64,000 nucleotides of DNA, taken from the NCBI RefSeq assembly GCF_017744695.1, contig NZ_JAGIAS010000002.1, positions 744,001 to 808,000 on the forward strand. The letters run 5' to 3'. Of the stretch, positions 52,453 through 60,548 are shown piece by piece. The notes under the pieces were generated by a model that saw only the letters and a program-made list of their open reading frames with translations, was not told the DNA's origin and did not search any database. The position numbers were made by a program, and so were the translations under genes. The stretch's first letter is position 1, and every line of letters begins with the position of its first letter. Source of the DNA: Dyadobacter sp. (GTDB taxonomy: Bacteria; Bacteroidota; Bacteroidia; Cytophagales; Spirosomataceae).

Positions 52453-52845
52453 TCAGCGTTTGACCCGGACAAGTGTATAATTGAGGTTCTTATTTCCACC
52501 CGAAAGCAGACACTCGTAATCTTCCCGGGGCAATGCCGGAAGTGCGGGGTCGTTGAGGAGCAGCGTCGTGTCGGATTCATCGAGGGTAACGACAATCGGC
52601 GCCAGGGCGAGCGCAGATTTAAAATACAAAACACCTTTTCTGCCGGTATCCGTGTTGCTGTTGAAGCTGATGGTGGAAACGGTGGGGTAAGCTGTCCTCA
52701 CATCGCTCAGCATCAAACTCAGGCTGTCCACTTCATTATAGGACTGCGGCAAGCTTAGCCGTTTATACTTTTTGACAATAACTATACTGAACCACACCAG
52801 CAGCACAGACACAATAATGTAAGAGAATCTCCTCCAAATACGCAT
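52453..52845 (-). CDS. Small single-pass membrane protein, partner of the GT-C-like gene
   Basis: 130 residues with one N-terminal membrane anchor (about 8-24, SYIIVSVLLVWFSIVIVKK) and an outward-facing beta-rich domain containing TISFNSNTDTGRKGVLYFKS and PREDYECLLSGGNKNLNYTL. I do not recognise the family. The stop is one base from the start of the GT-C-like gene, so the two are translated together and likely act together at the membrane. Confidence 0.75.
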   Translation of the reverse strand: MRIWRRFSYIIVSVLLVWFSIVIVKKYKRLSLPQSYNEVDSLSLMLSDVRTAYPTVSTISFNSNTDTGRKGVLYFKSALALAPIVVTLDESDTTLLLNDPALPALPREDYECLLSGGNKNLNYTLVRVKR

Positions 52846-52872
52846 AAACCACGAATTTCATCTGCTCCAAAG

Positions 52873-53532
52873 TTATGGCGCAGAAACGTCAATCCATAAT
52901 TTACCATCTGACGACAAGTGCCCATCGCGCTCCAAATCTTCCATCAAGTCCGTCAGAGAGCTCCGGATCCCGCGTGCTTTGACCTCGTCCTCTGCCGACT
53001 CGGCCTCTCCCATTTTCGCCAATGCCGTATCGAGCACTTTCACGGCCGCGGGATAGTCCTCCTTAAAATCACGCAGGCGTAAGGCGAGCGAAATGGCTTT
53101 TTGCAACGGCGTGAGCGTAGCCGGGTCGGCGTCCTCGTATTCGACCTGGTCTTTTTCACCAAACTGAATCACGATAACGGCGTTTTCCGAGACATCGGTA
53201 ATTGTGAAGCGGGATTGGCCGGGACGCATTCTGGAAATTCGGGGTATACCGGTATGGGGTACCTTTCCCAGCATTGCTTTTAATGCCCGGGTGAAGTTGG
53301 TATATACCTGTCCGACGTCCTGCACCATCATCAGGCAACCGATATAGCCGGCTTCCGCACCTTTCACGCGCACAAAATGCAGCTGGTGCCCGTTCCGTTC
53401 GACGACGCCATATTGATACGGCCTGTCTTGCCGATAGGTAATCGTAAAACCCAGATTCTCCCAGAATGCAAGCGTTTCGCCAATGGCTTTACAGGGCAGT
53501 ACCGGCACGGTAGTCCAATCTTTTTCGTTCAT
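52873..53532 (-). CDS. VOC-family (glyoxalase/bleomycin-resistance-like) protein
   Basis: 219 residues from MNEKDWTTVPVLPCKAIGET. Residues about 8-115 form a VOC half-barrel pair (LAFWENLGFTITYRQDRPYQ, NGHQLHFVRVKG), similar to bleomycin-resistance proteins that bind ligands without catalysis. Residues about 135-219 are an added helical region (ALRLRDFKEDYPAAVKVLDT ... LTDLMEDLERDGHL), unusual for a plain VOC protein. The frame is open 49 codons further, but those lie in the divergent promoter region of the HxlR gene. Ligand unknown. Confidence 0.8.
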   Translation of the reverse strand: MNEKDWTTVPVLPCKAIGETLAFWENLGFTITYRQDRPYQYGVVERNGHQLHFVRVKGAEAGYIGCLMMVQDVGQVYTNFTRALKAMLGKVPHTGIPRISRMRPGQSRFTITDVSENAVIVIQFGEKDQVEYEDADPATLTPLQKAISLALRLRDFKEDYPAAVKVLDTALAKMGEAESAEDEVKARGIRSSLTDLMEDLERDGHLSSDGKLWIDVSAP

Positions 53533-53656
53533 AAAACTGGCTTTTGGTTCAGCCGGCAAACCTAGCGCATGGAATTTTAAAATTCCCTTTATATACTTTT
53601 TTGACGATAAAGGATACACTTCGAAATCTTGTCTGCCAATTCCTTTATTTTGGGGC
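53533..53656. promoter_or_regulatory. Divergent promoter region of the VOC and HxlR genes
   Basis: Contains an inverted pair ATAAAGGA (53606-53613) and TCCTTTAT (53641-53648) 27 bp apart, plus a direct copy TTCCCTTTATAT at 53582. A repressor of the HxlR type could bind these to control both genes. No direct evidence beyond symmetry. Confidence 0.3.
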
Positions 53657-54016
53657 ATGCAAGATTTCATCCACGACAAACGGGTCTATTACAGCCCTAT
53701 TGAATTTGCGATGGCGTACATCGGCGGGACCTGGAAAATCCCGGTGATTCGTGCGCTCGCAAATGGTCCGCTGCGCTACGGCGATCTAAAAAACGCGATC
53801 CCGCACATTACCGACAAAATGCTGAATACCCAGCTTCGCGACCTGGAAAAGAAACGAATGTTAACCCGAACCACTTTCCGTGAGAAACCACCCAGAGTTG
53901 AATATACCCTCACGGAACGCGCAATACAGTCGATGCCCGCCATTGAAGCGCTGGAAGCTTACGGCCGGAAGTTGATGGATTGGGAAGTGGAAGGAATTGT
54001 GGAGAAAGGGGACTGA
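53657..54016 (+). CDS. HxlR-family transcriptional regulator
   Basis: 119 residues from MQDFIHDKRVYYSPIEFAMA. The winged-helix core reads IGGTWKIPVIRALANGPLRY, then GDLKNAIPHITDKMLNTQLR and EYTLTERAIQSMPAIEAL, the standard HxlR pattern (G-x-K/T-W-x-x-x-I-L, ITxKMLxxxLR). The ORF extends upstream through the intergenic region, but ATG 53657 matches family length. HxlR proteins often sense reactive electrophiles and control a divergent detoxification gene; the divergent VOC gene fits. The stop codon overlaps the repeat at 54015-54091. Confidence 0.92.
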   Translation: MQDFIHDKRVYYSPIEFAMAYIGGTWKIPVIRALANGPLRYGDLKNAIPHITDKMLNTQLRDLEKKRMLTRTTFREKPPRVEYTLTERAIQSMPAIEALEAYGRKLMDWEVEGIVEKGD

Positions 54017-54091
54017 CCGCCGAACGCTGACGACCGATGCAGAGCACCAAACTATTTGCCGTCGGCCGTCGATGGTCAGTGGTCGGCGGTC
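54015..54091. repeat. Inverted GACCGCCGA-type repeat across two convergent gene ends
   Basis: Two diverged inverted copies of a ~25-bp unit: 54015-54039 and, reversed, 54067-54091, about 20 of 25 positions shared, with perfect outer 9 bp GACCGCCGA/TCGGCGGTC. The stop codons of the HxlR gene (54014-54016) and the AraC gene (54076-54078) lie within or at the edge of the copies. Related short copies sit at 9027-9043 and 60527-60536. Confidence 0.75.
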
Positions 54092-54846
54092 GAAACTAGC
54101 TTATTGCCGGAAAGCTCCGACCGGTACCGCGAAATAATAGCCTTCAATGTCTCGCCAGTGCCTTTGATCACCAGTTTATTGAGGTTGTATTGCGACATTT
54201 TCATCGCAGCGGCTATTTCCTGAATGGTAAGGTGCCCGCTGTGCTCCAACATCTTGCGTACCTCGGTGAGCACGCGGTCGGTTTCCTCGCCGTATTGCGT
54301 GCCCGGTTCGGGGCGTTGCATATCGGGCAAATTCCTTTTTACGAGGTTGACGAGCAATGCTGCCGAGTTCGCCACCAACTCGCGACTGCTATCCTGTAAA
54401 TGCCCGAGCTCCCTTTCGATCAGCTTCACGAGGTGCGTAACTGCGAGTCGGTCGGTTTCGTTGCGAAGCTCTTTCTGGCGAAGGAAGCTGGGCACCGAAA
54501 ACAGGTCACGCACGGCGCGGAACATGCCCGTAAAGCTGTTGAGAGGATCCGCCGCCCCGGCGATGCGGAACGGATCGAAGAAGATGGTAAGCAAATTGGT
54601 CCTGTAAAAGGACTTGAAATGGATTGGGTGGCCGGGGGAAAGGAGAAAGATCGCCTGCTCTTCGTAGTGCCACGAATCATCGTCGCAGGATAAAACACCC
54701 TCCCCCTCCGTGACAAATGCAATACCAAACAAGCCGCCATAGCGGGATGACTGTTCGAGCTCACGGGCCTCGCAGCTTACCAGGTTCAGGGTTTGATCGA
54801 TATTGAGTTCTTTCATCACATTGAAGAAGGGTTTAGGAATAGCCAC
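54076..54846 (-). CDS. AraC-family regulator lacking its second helix-turn-helix
   Basis: 256 residues (or 246 from Met11). The N-terminal cupin-like domain (GLFGIAFVTEGEGVLSCDDD, AIFLLSPGHPIHFKSF) is followed by LTIQEIAAAMKMSQYNLNKL VIKG-type first helix-turn-helix and LKAIISRYRSELSG. A normal AraC protein needs about 45 more residues for the second helix-turn-helix (the GFxDxSxFxRxFKKxxG part); here the frame runs into the intergenic repeat, whose translation gives the last residues S-T-A-D-H and the stop. So the gene has been truncated by the repeat. It may be non-functional or bind DNA weakly through one motif. Confidence 0.8.
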   Translation of the reverse strand: MAIPKPFFNVMKELNIDQTLNLVSCEARELEQSSRYGGLFGIAFVTEGEGVLSCDDDSWHYEEQAIFLLSPGHPIHFKSFYRTNLLTIFFDPFRIAGAADPLNSFTGMFRAVRDLFSVPSFLRQKELRNETDRLAVTHLVKLIERELGHLQDSSRELVANSAALLVNLVKRNLPDMQRPEPGTQYGEETDRVLTEVRKMLEHSGHLTIQEIAAAMKMSQYNLNKLVIKGTGETLKAIISRYRSELSGNKLVSTADH

Positions 54847-55054
54847 CTCATCCCGTGTCCGCCTTCGCGACGTCCACGAAACACAGGGTTTAGGTTTATG
54901 GTCAACTTACTGTTGGTTTTCGCAAAAACACAGTCAGTAACCAAAGATGTTTACCAATACCCGAACCAAAAAATCAAAGGTGCTCAATGCCGGATTTCAG
55001 GAGCCGAATGCCGGCTTTGCGGGGAAGAACGAAAACGGTTGCGTTACCAGTAAA

Positions 55055-55828
55055 CTATTTACCCAGCCATTGCTTGAAGTCGGCCACACGGTCGCCACTA
55101 ACGAAGACCTCCTGCGAGGCAGCCGGCGTCAGTTCCAATTTTAACCGGCCTGCCGAAACAGTGTAAATGGAGCGAATGCTGTTCAATGCGATGATCAGCG
55201 AGCGATTGATGCGGAAAAACTCTTTGGGATCGAGCATTTGCGCCAGTTTGTCGAGGCTGTAATCCATTGCGAGGTGCTGGCCGTCGAATGTCCGGAGAAA
55301 CGTCGCTTTCTGTTCGATGGTGAAATAGGCGATCTCGCCCGTTCGAATGCTGAATAGCTTCGGGCCTGCCGATGCCAGGAAGCGCTCTTTGTACCCCTCT
55401 TCGCTGCCGGATTGGTACATGGCCATCAATGCCGCAAAATCCGGCGCAGGAGTAGCGGCAGGTTTGCCATGCAATGCCACAAACTTGTCGATCGCCGCTG
55501 TGAGTTCGACCTTATCGACCGGTTTCAGCAGATAATCTATCCCATTGGCTTTGAATGCCTTGAGTGTATATTCCGAATACGCGGTTGTGAAAATAATCGG
55601 GACCGTCAGTTTCAGTTCCTCGATGATTTTGAATGCAAGGTCGTCTTCCAGATGCAAATCCATGAAAATCAAATCCGGTCGGATGTTGGTGGGTTCGCTC
55701 AGCCACTGGATACTCTCCCTCACCGACGACAACTTTGCCATCACGTTGATTTTGGGATCATATTTACCGACCAGGCTTTCCAGGCGGTTGGCACTCAGCG
55801 ACTCATCCTCTATAATAAGTACATTCAT
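55055..55828 (-). CDS. LytTR-family response regulator
   Basis: 257 residues. The receiver domain (1-120) has IIEDES (acidic pocket), the phospho-acceptor Asp57 in LIFMDLHLED and the conserved Lys in DYLLKPVDKVE. The C-terminal LytTR domain (about 150-257) has FSIRTGEIAYFTIEQKATFL and FFRINRSLIIALNSIRSI, the ten-stranded DNA-binding fold. The start overlaps the stop of the sensor gene by four bases (ATGA), typical for these Bacteroidota pairs. The target genes are not indicated. Confidence 0.95.
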   Translation of the reverse strand: MNVLIIEDESLSANRLESLVGKYDPKINVMAKLSSVRESIQWLSEPTNIRPDLIFMDLHLEDDLAFKIIEELKLTVPIIFTTAYSEYTLKAFKANGIDYLLKPVDKVELTAAIDKFVALHGKPAATPAPDFAALMAMYQSGSEEGYKERFLASAGPKLFSIRTGEIAYFTIEQKATFLRTFDGQHLAMDYSLDKLAQMLDPKEFFRINRSLIIALNSIRSIYTVSAGRLKLELTPAASQEVFVSGDRVADFKQWLGK

Positions 55829-56925
55829 GAAAGCAACGGCACTTTAACGGTAAAACAGCCGTCGGTCTTATCAACCATCACCGGCTTGTCGATCAGCAAT
55901 TTATAGCGGTTCACAATATTCTGAAGGCCGAGCCGTGTCGACGATTCGGGCAATTCCCGGACTTGCAGCGGGTTGCTGATCACCAGGTAATCGCCTTCCA
56001 CGGCAATCGTGATCAGCAGCGGATTGCTGGTCGACATCCGGTTATGCTTCACCGCATTCTCCACGAGCAGCTGCAATGTTAACGGCACGATCGAGTATTT
56101 ATCCTTTTCCTGGCACGAGATCCGGATATCCAGGTTCAGTTTGTTCTCAAACCGGATCATGAGCAGGAACATGTAAGTTTCCAGAAATTCGACCTCCGTA
56201 GCCAGTTTAATGGAATCATAAACCGATTTTTCAAGGATATACCGGTAGGCTTTGGACAGCTGATTGATGAATTTAACAGAAAGCTCCTGGTTGGTTTCCA
56301 CCAGCGTCGTGAGCACGCTGAAATTATTGAAAAGAAAATGCGGGCTCACCTGGTTCTTCAACGCATTGAAATGGGCCGTTGCGTTCTCTTTCTGCAAACG
56401 CTCCTCGTTGATCACCACCCTTTGCAGGCGCTCGTACACGCGCTTGTTGGCCGCGAGGTAGTATTCCGCCATCAGTGCCAGTACCGTAATGCTCGTATTA
56501 GCCCGCTGTTTCAGCACGGGAGTCTTGTTCAGCGTAATAGGCAGCACATCGAAACTGCCCTTTTCAAAAACCGCCTCCATCCAGTGCCACAGGTAGCGGT
56601 ACCAGTGATTGAACACCATGGCTAAACCAATCGCCACGACGAGCATGATAGCCTGGTTCACCACACGAAAACGTTCCGGGAAATCCTCGCCAAGAAAACG
56701 GGAGGTAATATATTGGAGCCACTCGATGACATTGATCCAAAGAATAAAAAAGGCAATGCTGAAAAGCAGCTCCATCGTCCACAGCGGCAGGCGATGCCAG
56801 AATATGGGCATATCGATCTGCAAAACGTTCATATAGATGCGTATCGGCACATATATGACCGCGAAGCCCAGACCAAGTTCCCATTTTTGGCGGTTGGTGA
56901 GACGGGATGTTATTCGGGATTGCAT
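55825..56925 (-). CDS. LytS-type membrane sensor histidine kinase
   Basis: 366 residues. Three or four membrane segments occupy residues 15-115 (LGLGFAVIYVPIRIYM, LLFSIAFFILWINVIEW, AIMLVVAIGLAMVFNH). The His_kinase domain begins with FNALKNQVSPHFLFNNF, His196 being the phospho-acceptor, and the ATPase part has LLVENAVKHNRMS and a C-terminal STRLGLQNIVNRYKLL. It has no separate periplasmic sensing domain. Overlaps the response regulator gene by four bases; upstream lies a divergent-free gap before the next minus-strand gene. Confidence 0.94.
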   Translation of the reverse strand: MQSRITSRLTNRQKWELGLGFAVIYVPIRIYMNVLQIDMPIFWHRLPLWTMELLFSIAFFILWINVIEWLQYITSRFLGEDFPERFRVVNQAIMLVVAIGLAMVFNHWYRYLWHWMEAVFEKGSFDVLPITLNKTPVLKQRANTSITVLALMAEYYLAANKRVYERLQRVVINEERLQKENATAHFNALKNQVSPHFLFNNFSVLTTLVETNQELSVKFINQLSKAYRYILEKSVYDSIKLATEVEFLETYMFLLMIRFENKLNLDIRISCQEKDKYSIVPLTLQLLVENAVKHNRMSTSNPLLITIAVEGDYLVISNPLQVRELPESSTRLGLQNIVNRYKLLIDKPVMVDKTDGCFTVKVPLLS

Positions 56926-56979
56926 TTACTTTTGAATTCTGAACATCAAAAGTAATAAAGTAGCAGGAACTGCGATCTA

Positions 56980-58002
56980 CTATTTTTCTGATGAGCCAGG
57001 CAAATACTTTTGCCGTCCAGGGCTGGTGTGTGTCCAGCTCTTGAATGCGCGGTGAAATGCGCTGGGCTCGGTATAACCCAACACCTCCGAAATGGCGTGC
57101 ACTGTGGCATCCGTATTTTGTAAAAGATTCACCGCCAGCTCCTTCTTGATCTCCGCCGCCAGTGAGCGATAGGTATCGCCATCCTGCTGCAACCGCCGCT
57201 GGAACGACCGCTCACTCATGTTCATATGGGCTGCCATGATTTCCAGGGAAGGGATTTTGCCCCCGAAGTCGCGCGCGATCACCGTCCTGACCTGCCCGCC
57301 AAACCGGCCCGACTGTCCGCTCGCAGCACTCTTCTCGCGAAGGATCTGCGCAAAGGAGGCATACAGGGATTCGTCGGCGCTGATGAGCGGCATGTCCGCC
57401 ACCATGCCTTCGAAAACAACTTTATTCCGCGCTTTATCAAAGGAGACCGGGCATTTCAATACTTCCTCGTAGCTGATCCTCGACAGGGGGCTCTGATAAG
57501 CGAATTCGGCCCGCAACGGCCGTATTTTCTTACCCGTAAGAATGTACATATAGTTCAGGACGCCACCCATGGCCATCTCAACGGCTTGCCGGGCCGTTTC
57601 CGGGGATGCTTCCTGCCAGACCGGATTTACCATAAAAACCAATTCCAGCTCTTTCCCTGCCACTACATCATAAGAAATCCAGCCTGAAACCATTTGCTGG
57701 TATTTGACGACTTCCCAATAGGCCTCTTTCAGCGTCCGGCAACTTTGCATCAGATAGCCCAGCGCACCAAAAATAGACGGGTTATTGACCTGCCCCAAAT
57801 GCAAACCGAACAAAGGATCACGCGTTGTCGCCACTACTTCCCTCCACAAATCGACAATCGGGCGCAGGCCTTCGATCCGCTTTTCGGCATCATTCAATTC
57901 ACCCGGCCTGATGCCCAACGTGGCGCAGAGTTTGTTCAGGTCACCGCCTTTTTCGGCTGCGGCGTAAACGATATTCCTCAAAACCCGGACAGTCCCGTAC
58001 AT
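56980..58002 (-). CDS. AraC-family regulator with arabinose-binding-like N-terminal domain (OruR/ArgR type)
   Basis: 340 residues from MYGTVRVLRNIVYAAAEKGG. The N-terminal ~190 residues match the Arabinose_bd-type sensing domain (DLWREVVATTRDPLFGLHLG, NPSIFGALGYLMQSCRTLKE). The C-terminal double helix-turn-helix is complete: LEIMAAHMNMSERSFQRRLQ and HAISEVLGYTEPSAFHRAFK. The frame is open to 58080, but the extra codons read through three tandem copies of a 9-bp repeat (ATRRPGDP) with no family match; Met9 (58056) is another possible start. It is divergent from the cupin gene and may control it. Confidence 0.88.
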   Translation of the reverse strand: MYGTVRVLRNIVYAAAEKGGDLNKLCATLGIRPGELNDAEKRIEGLRPIVDLWREVVATTRDPLFGLHLGQVNNPSIFGALGYLMQSCRTLKEAYWEVVKYQQMVSGWISYDVVAGKELELVFMVNPVWQEASPETARQAVEMAMGGVLNYMYILTGKKIRPLRAEFAYQSPLSRISYEEVLKCPVSFDKARNKVVFEGMVADMPLISADESLYASFAQILREKSAASGQSGRFGGQVRTVIARDFGGKIPSLEIMAAHMNMSERSFQRRLQQDGDTYRSLAAEIKKELAVNLLQNTDATVHAISEVLGYTEPSAFHRAFKSWTHTSPGRQKYLPGSSEK

Positions 58003-58025
58003 ATGAAAATCAATTTTGACCGGAT

Positions 58026-58050
58026 CGCCGGGTCGCCGGGTCGCCGGGTC
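58026..58050. repeat. 9-bp tandem repeat near the AraC start
   Basis: GTCGCCGGG-type unit repeated about three times in a row, directly upstream of the preferred AraC start and in frame with it (9 bp is three codons). Copy number change would lengthen the leader or N-terminus without a frameshift. Confidence 0.6.
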
Positions 58051-58159
58051 GGTCATTCCTATTGGCGTAAAGTGCCACATTTCTGTCGCAAAACGTCATC
58101 GATAGCGAGCCGCGATCAGGGTTATTTTGCGTAGTCAGTCAAAACTAGTCAAAATCGCC

Positions 58160-58732
58160 ATGGAAACTTTTACCGAACAGGAAGTCATGCAAAAGGAGAC
58201 GCTGCGACGCGTCATTTCCAATCCCGAATACACCGTAACCTTTCTTACCACCGCTGCCGAAAGTGGTAACCGCCGGTCGGAAATGGAGATCGAACTACGG
58301 CCGGGCGGCGGCAATGGCCTGCACAAGCATTTGAATTTCACAGAGACATTCATTCCCGTCGAAGGCGCGCTGGAAGTGCAGATCGGCCAAAACAAGCTGT
58401 TACTCGAACCCGGCGAGCAATACACGGTGCCCATTGGAGTACCCCATAATTTCGCCAATCCCGGCCAGAAGCCAACCCGATTCCGGGTCGTGATAGAACC
58501 CGGCCACGAGGGTTTTGAATATTCGTTACGAATGCTTTACGGCCTGGCCAATGACGGCAGGGCAACAATAAAAACCTGGGATGACCTCCTGCACGCATCG
58601 GTCGTGCTCATGATCAGCGACATGCGGCTGGCCGGCAAACAGGCATTGATCAACCCTTTCCTGCCATGGCTCTACCGCCTTGCCCGACAGAAAGGATTTG
58701 AGCATGACATGATCCGGAAGTATTGTATCTGA
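58160..58732 (+). CDS. Cupin-domain protein
   Basis: 190 residues from METFTEQEVMQKETL. The double-stranded beta-helix has the cupin motifs GGGNGLHKHLNFTETFIPVE (motif 1, two His and a Glu) and VPIGVPHNFANPG (motif 2, His), which bind one metal. The last 60 residues (SVVLMISDMRLAGKQALINP FLPW region) are hydrophobic and could contact membrane. The family contains enzymes and binding proteins; no substrate is evident. It is divergent from the OruR-type AraC gene, so it is the likely target of that regulator. Confidence 0.8.
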   Translation: METFTEQEVMQKETLRRVISNPEYTVTFLTTAAESGNRRSEMEIELRPGGGNGLHKHLNFTETFIPVEGALEVQIGQNKLLLEPGEQYTVPIGVPHNFANPGQKPTRFRVVIEPGHEGFEYSLRMLYGLANDGRATIKTWDDLLHASVVLMISDMRLAGKQALINPFLPWLYRLARQKGFEHDMIRKYCI

Positions 58733-58744
58733 ATATACCACAAA

Positions 58745-58780
58745 AGCGCGCGGCCCGATCTTACCGACCGGGCCGCGCCT
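58745..58780 (-). terminator. Terminator of the AHSA1-type gene
   Basis: Perfect 10-bp GC stem GCGCGGCCCG/CGGGCCGCGC (58748-58757 and 58769-58778); on the minus strand it is followed by GCTTTTGTGG. It may also serve the convergent cupin gene. Confidence 0.75.
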
Positions 58781-58803
58781 GCAATGCATTGTAATCCTTT
58801 CAA

Positions 58804-59223
58804 TTATTGCTCCGCGTATTTCTTGAAGTTGTCAAGAATCGCCTGCCAGCCAGCCTGCTGAAACTCGACCGGGTGCGTGTTTTCAGGATCGAATGTTTCT
58901 ATTACTTTGGTACCATTGCCGTCCTGTTCGAACAAAACGGTCACTTTGCGGCCATCGCCCAAAGTATAGGCCAGATAGCGGTTTTCCTCTACTTCGGTAT
59001 AGGTACCACCGAAATCGAAGCTGAAACTGCCATCCTTCGCCGCCATTGTGGTTTTAATGCTGCCGCCTACCCGCACGTCGTTTTCAGAAAAGGGGGCGTG
59101 CCAGTCGTCGGATGCGAAACACCATTGGGTAATGTGCTCCGGTGCATTCCATTTGTTCCAGACGTCCGCTACCGGTGCATTGATATTCGCTTGTACAGTT
59201 ACAGGTTGTGTTGTCGCTTCCAT
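58804..59223 (-). CDS. SRPBCC/AHSA1-family protein
   Basis: 139 residues. ANINAPVADVWNKWNAPEHI at the N-terminus and KVIETFDPENTHPVEFQQAG followed by WQAILDNFKKYAEQ at the C-terminus are the standard START-like AHSA1 pattern, a hydrophobic ligand-binding barrel closed by a C-terminal helix. Members in bacteria are small ligand-binding or stress proteins of unclear role. It forms a single-gene unit with its own terminator. Confidence 0.9.
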   Translation of the reverse strand: MEATTQPVTVQANINAPVADVWNKWNAPEHITQWCFASDDWHAPFSENDVRVGGSIKTTMAAKDGSFSFDFGGTYTEVEENRYLAYTLGDGRKVTVLFEQDGNGTKVIETFDPENTHPVEFQQAGWQAILDNFKKYAEQ

Positions 59224-59297
59224 TTCTTTGTGTTTTTTAGTGATGACTGATGTTACAAAGTTGCCGGGTTTCCGGGAAACGGAGCGATGCCTGTTGC

Positions 59298-59332
59298 GAC
59301 AAAAAGCGGGTGCGTTTGCGGCACCCGCTTCA
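59298..59332 (-). terminator. Terminator of the LLM oxidoreductase gene
   Basis: Perfect 10-bp stem AAGCGGGTGC/GCACCCGCTT (59304-59313 and 59321-59330); on the minus strand it is followed by TTTTTGTCGC. Starts right after the gene's stop at 59339. Confidence 0.8.
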
Positions 59333-59338
59333 AAAACG

Positions 59339-60379
59339 TCATTGATTCACTGTAAGAGCCTTTTTTACAGCCGGTGCAACGTGCGTTCCGAGCAGTTCGA
59401 TCGACTTCATCAAATCCTTATGTGCAGGCGCACCTACATCCGTATGCATGAGAAAGCGCGTTAGGCCGAACATCTCCTGATGATAGAGGATCTTATCTAC
59501 CACTTCATTAGGCTCGCCTACAAACAATGCGCCGCTGCGGCTTTGTCCGCCTTCGAATTGCGCACGCGTATAAGGCGCCCACCCGCGGCTACGTCCGACG
59601 CGATCCATCTGAGCCGCATACGACGGGAAATACAAATCGCTCAATGCTTTTCCATCGGGCCCCACCAGGCCGTGCGAATGCGTAGCCAGTTGCATTTTGG
59701 CCGGATCATGGCCTGCTTCCAGGTATTCTGTTTTATATAATTCAAAAAACGGCTTGAATTGCGAAGGCATACCGCCAATGATCGCGATGATCAACGGCAA
59801 GCCTAGCCTTGCAGCACGTACAACCGATTGCGGCGTGCCACCCACTGCCACCCATATTTCCAGGTTGTTGTTCACGGCGCGGGGCAAAACCTCCTGCCGG
59901 TCGAGCGTCGCGCGGAACTTGCCTTTCCAGGTGATCACGTCGTTTTCATTGATTTCTTTCAGCAATTGCAGCTTTTCGGTGAACAGGCCATTGTAATCGT
60001 TCAAATCATACCCGAAAAGCGGGAACGATTCGATAAAACTGCCCCGGCCGACCGTAATCTCCGCCCTGCCACCGGAAATGAGGTCTACCGTCGAAAAATT
60101 CTGGTAAACCCGCACCGGGTCCGCAGAGCTCAATACGGTTACCGAGCTGGTAAGTTTGATACGCTTGGTCACGGAAGCCGCTGCGGCCAGAATGATCTCG
60201 GGCGTCGAAACCGCGAAATCCGGCCGGTGGTGCTCGCCTATCCCGAACACGTCCAGCCCGACTTCATCGGCCAGCTTGATTTCTTCCAACATATCCTGCA
60301 AGCGCTCCTGCGGCGACTGAAAAGAACGGGTCTCATTGTTAAATGCCAGATCCCCGAACATGCTGATTCCTATTTCCAT
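59339..60379 (-). CDS. LLM-class flavin-dependent oxidoreductase (luciferase-like)
   Basis: 346 residues from MEIGISMFGDLAFNN. The bacterial-luciferase-like TIM barrel is recognised from VGLDVFGIGEHHRPDFAVST, RIKLTSSVTVLSSADPVRVY and the flavin-binding GGRAEITVGRGSFIESFPLF. LEIWVAVGGTPQSVVRAARL is typical of the group that uses FMN supplied by a reductase. The ORF extends 20 codons upstream, but ATG 60379 gives the family N-terminus. Substrate unknown. It has its own terminator and is not in an operon with the AHSA1 gene. Confidence 0.92.
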   Translation of the reverse strand: MEIGISMFGDLAFNNETRSFQSPQERLQDMLEEIKLADEVGLDVFGIGEHHRPDFAVSTPEIILAAAASVTKRIKLTSSVTVLSSADPVRVYQNFSTVDLISGGRAEITVGRGSFIESFPLFGYDLNDYNGLFTEKLQLLKEINENDVITWKGKFRATLDRQEVLPRAVNNNLEIWVAVGGTPQSVVRAARLGLPLIIAIIGGMPSQFKPFFELYKTEYLEAGHDPAKMQLATHSHGLVGPDGKALSDLYFPSYAAQMDRVGRSRGWAPYTRAQFEGGQSRSGALFVGEPNEVVDKILYHQEMFGLTRFLMHTDVGAPAHKDLMKSIELLGTHVAPAVKKALTVNQ

Positions 60380-60548
60380 TTCCTGTTTGATTTTCGTCTT
60401 TGTGTCCCGCCACGTATTACCGCGGCGTCGAAAATACAACCAGCAAGACGGGTTTTAGATTCCGGAGTCAGGGGTTCAGGGTAGTATCCAAAAGTATAGC
60501 GAGGGTGTGGGCCGACCCACAACTGATCGGCGGTCGCCCGTCCATGGT

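Noticed and set aside
60506..60521. Hairpin TGTGGG-CCGA-CCCACA as terminator of the permease gene
   Set aside because: Only six pairs and no T-run on the minus strand side.
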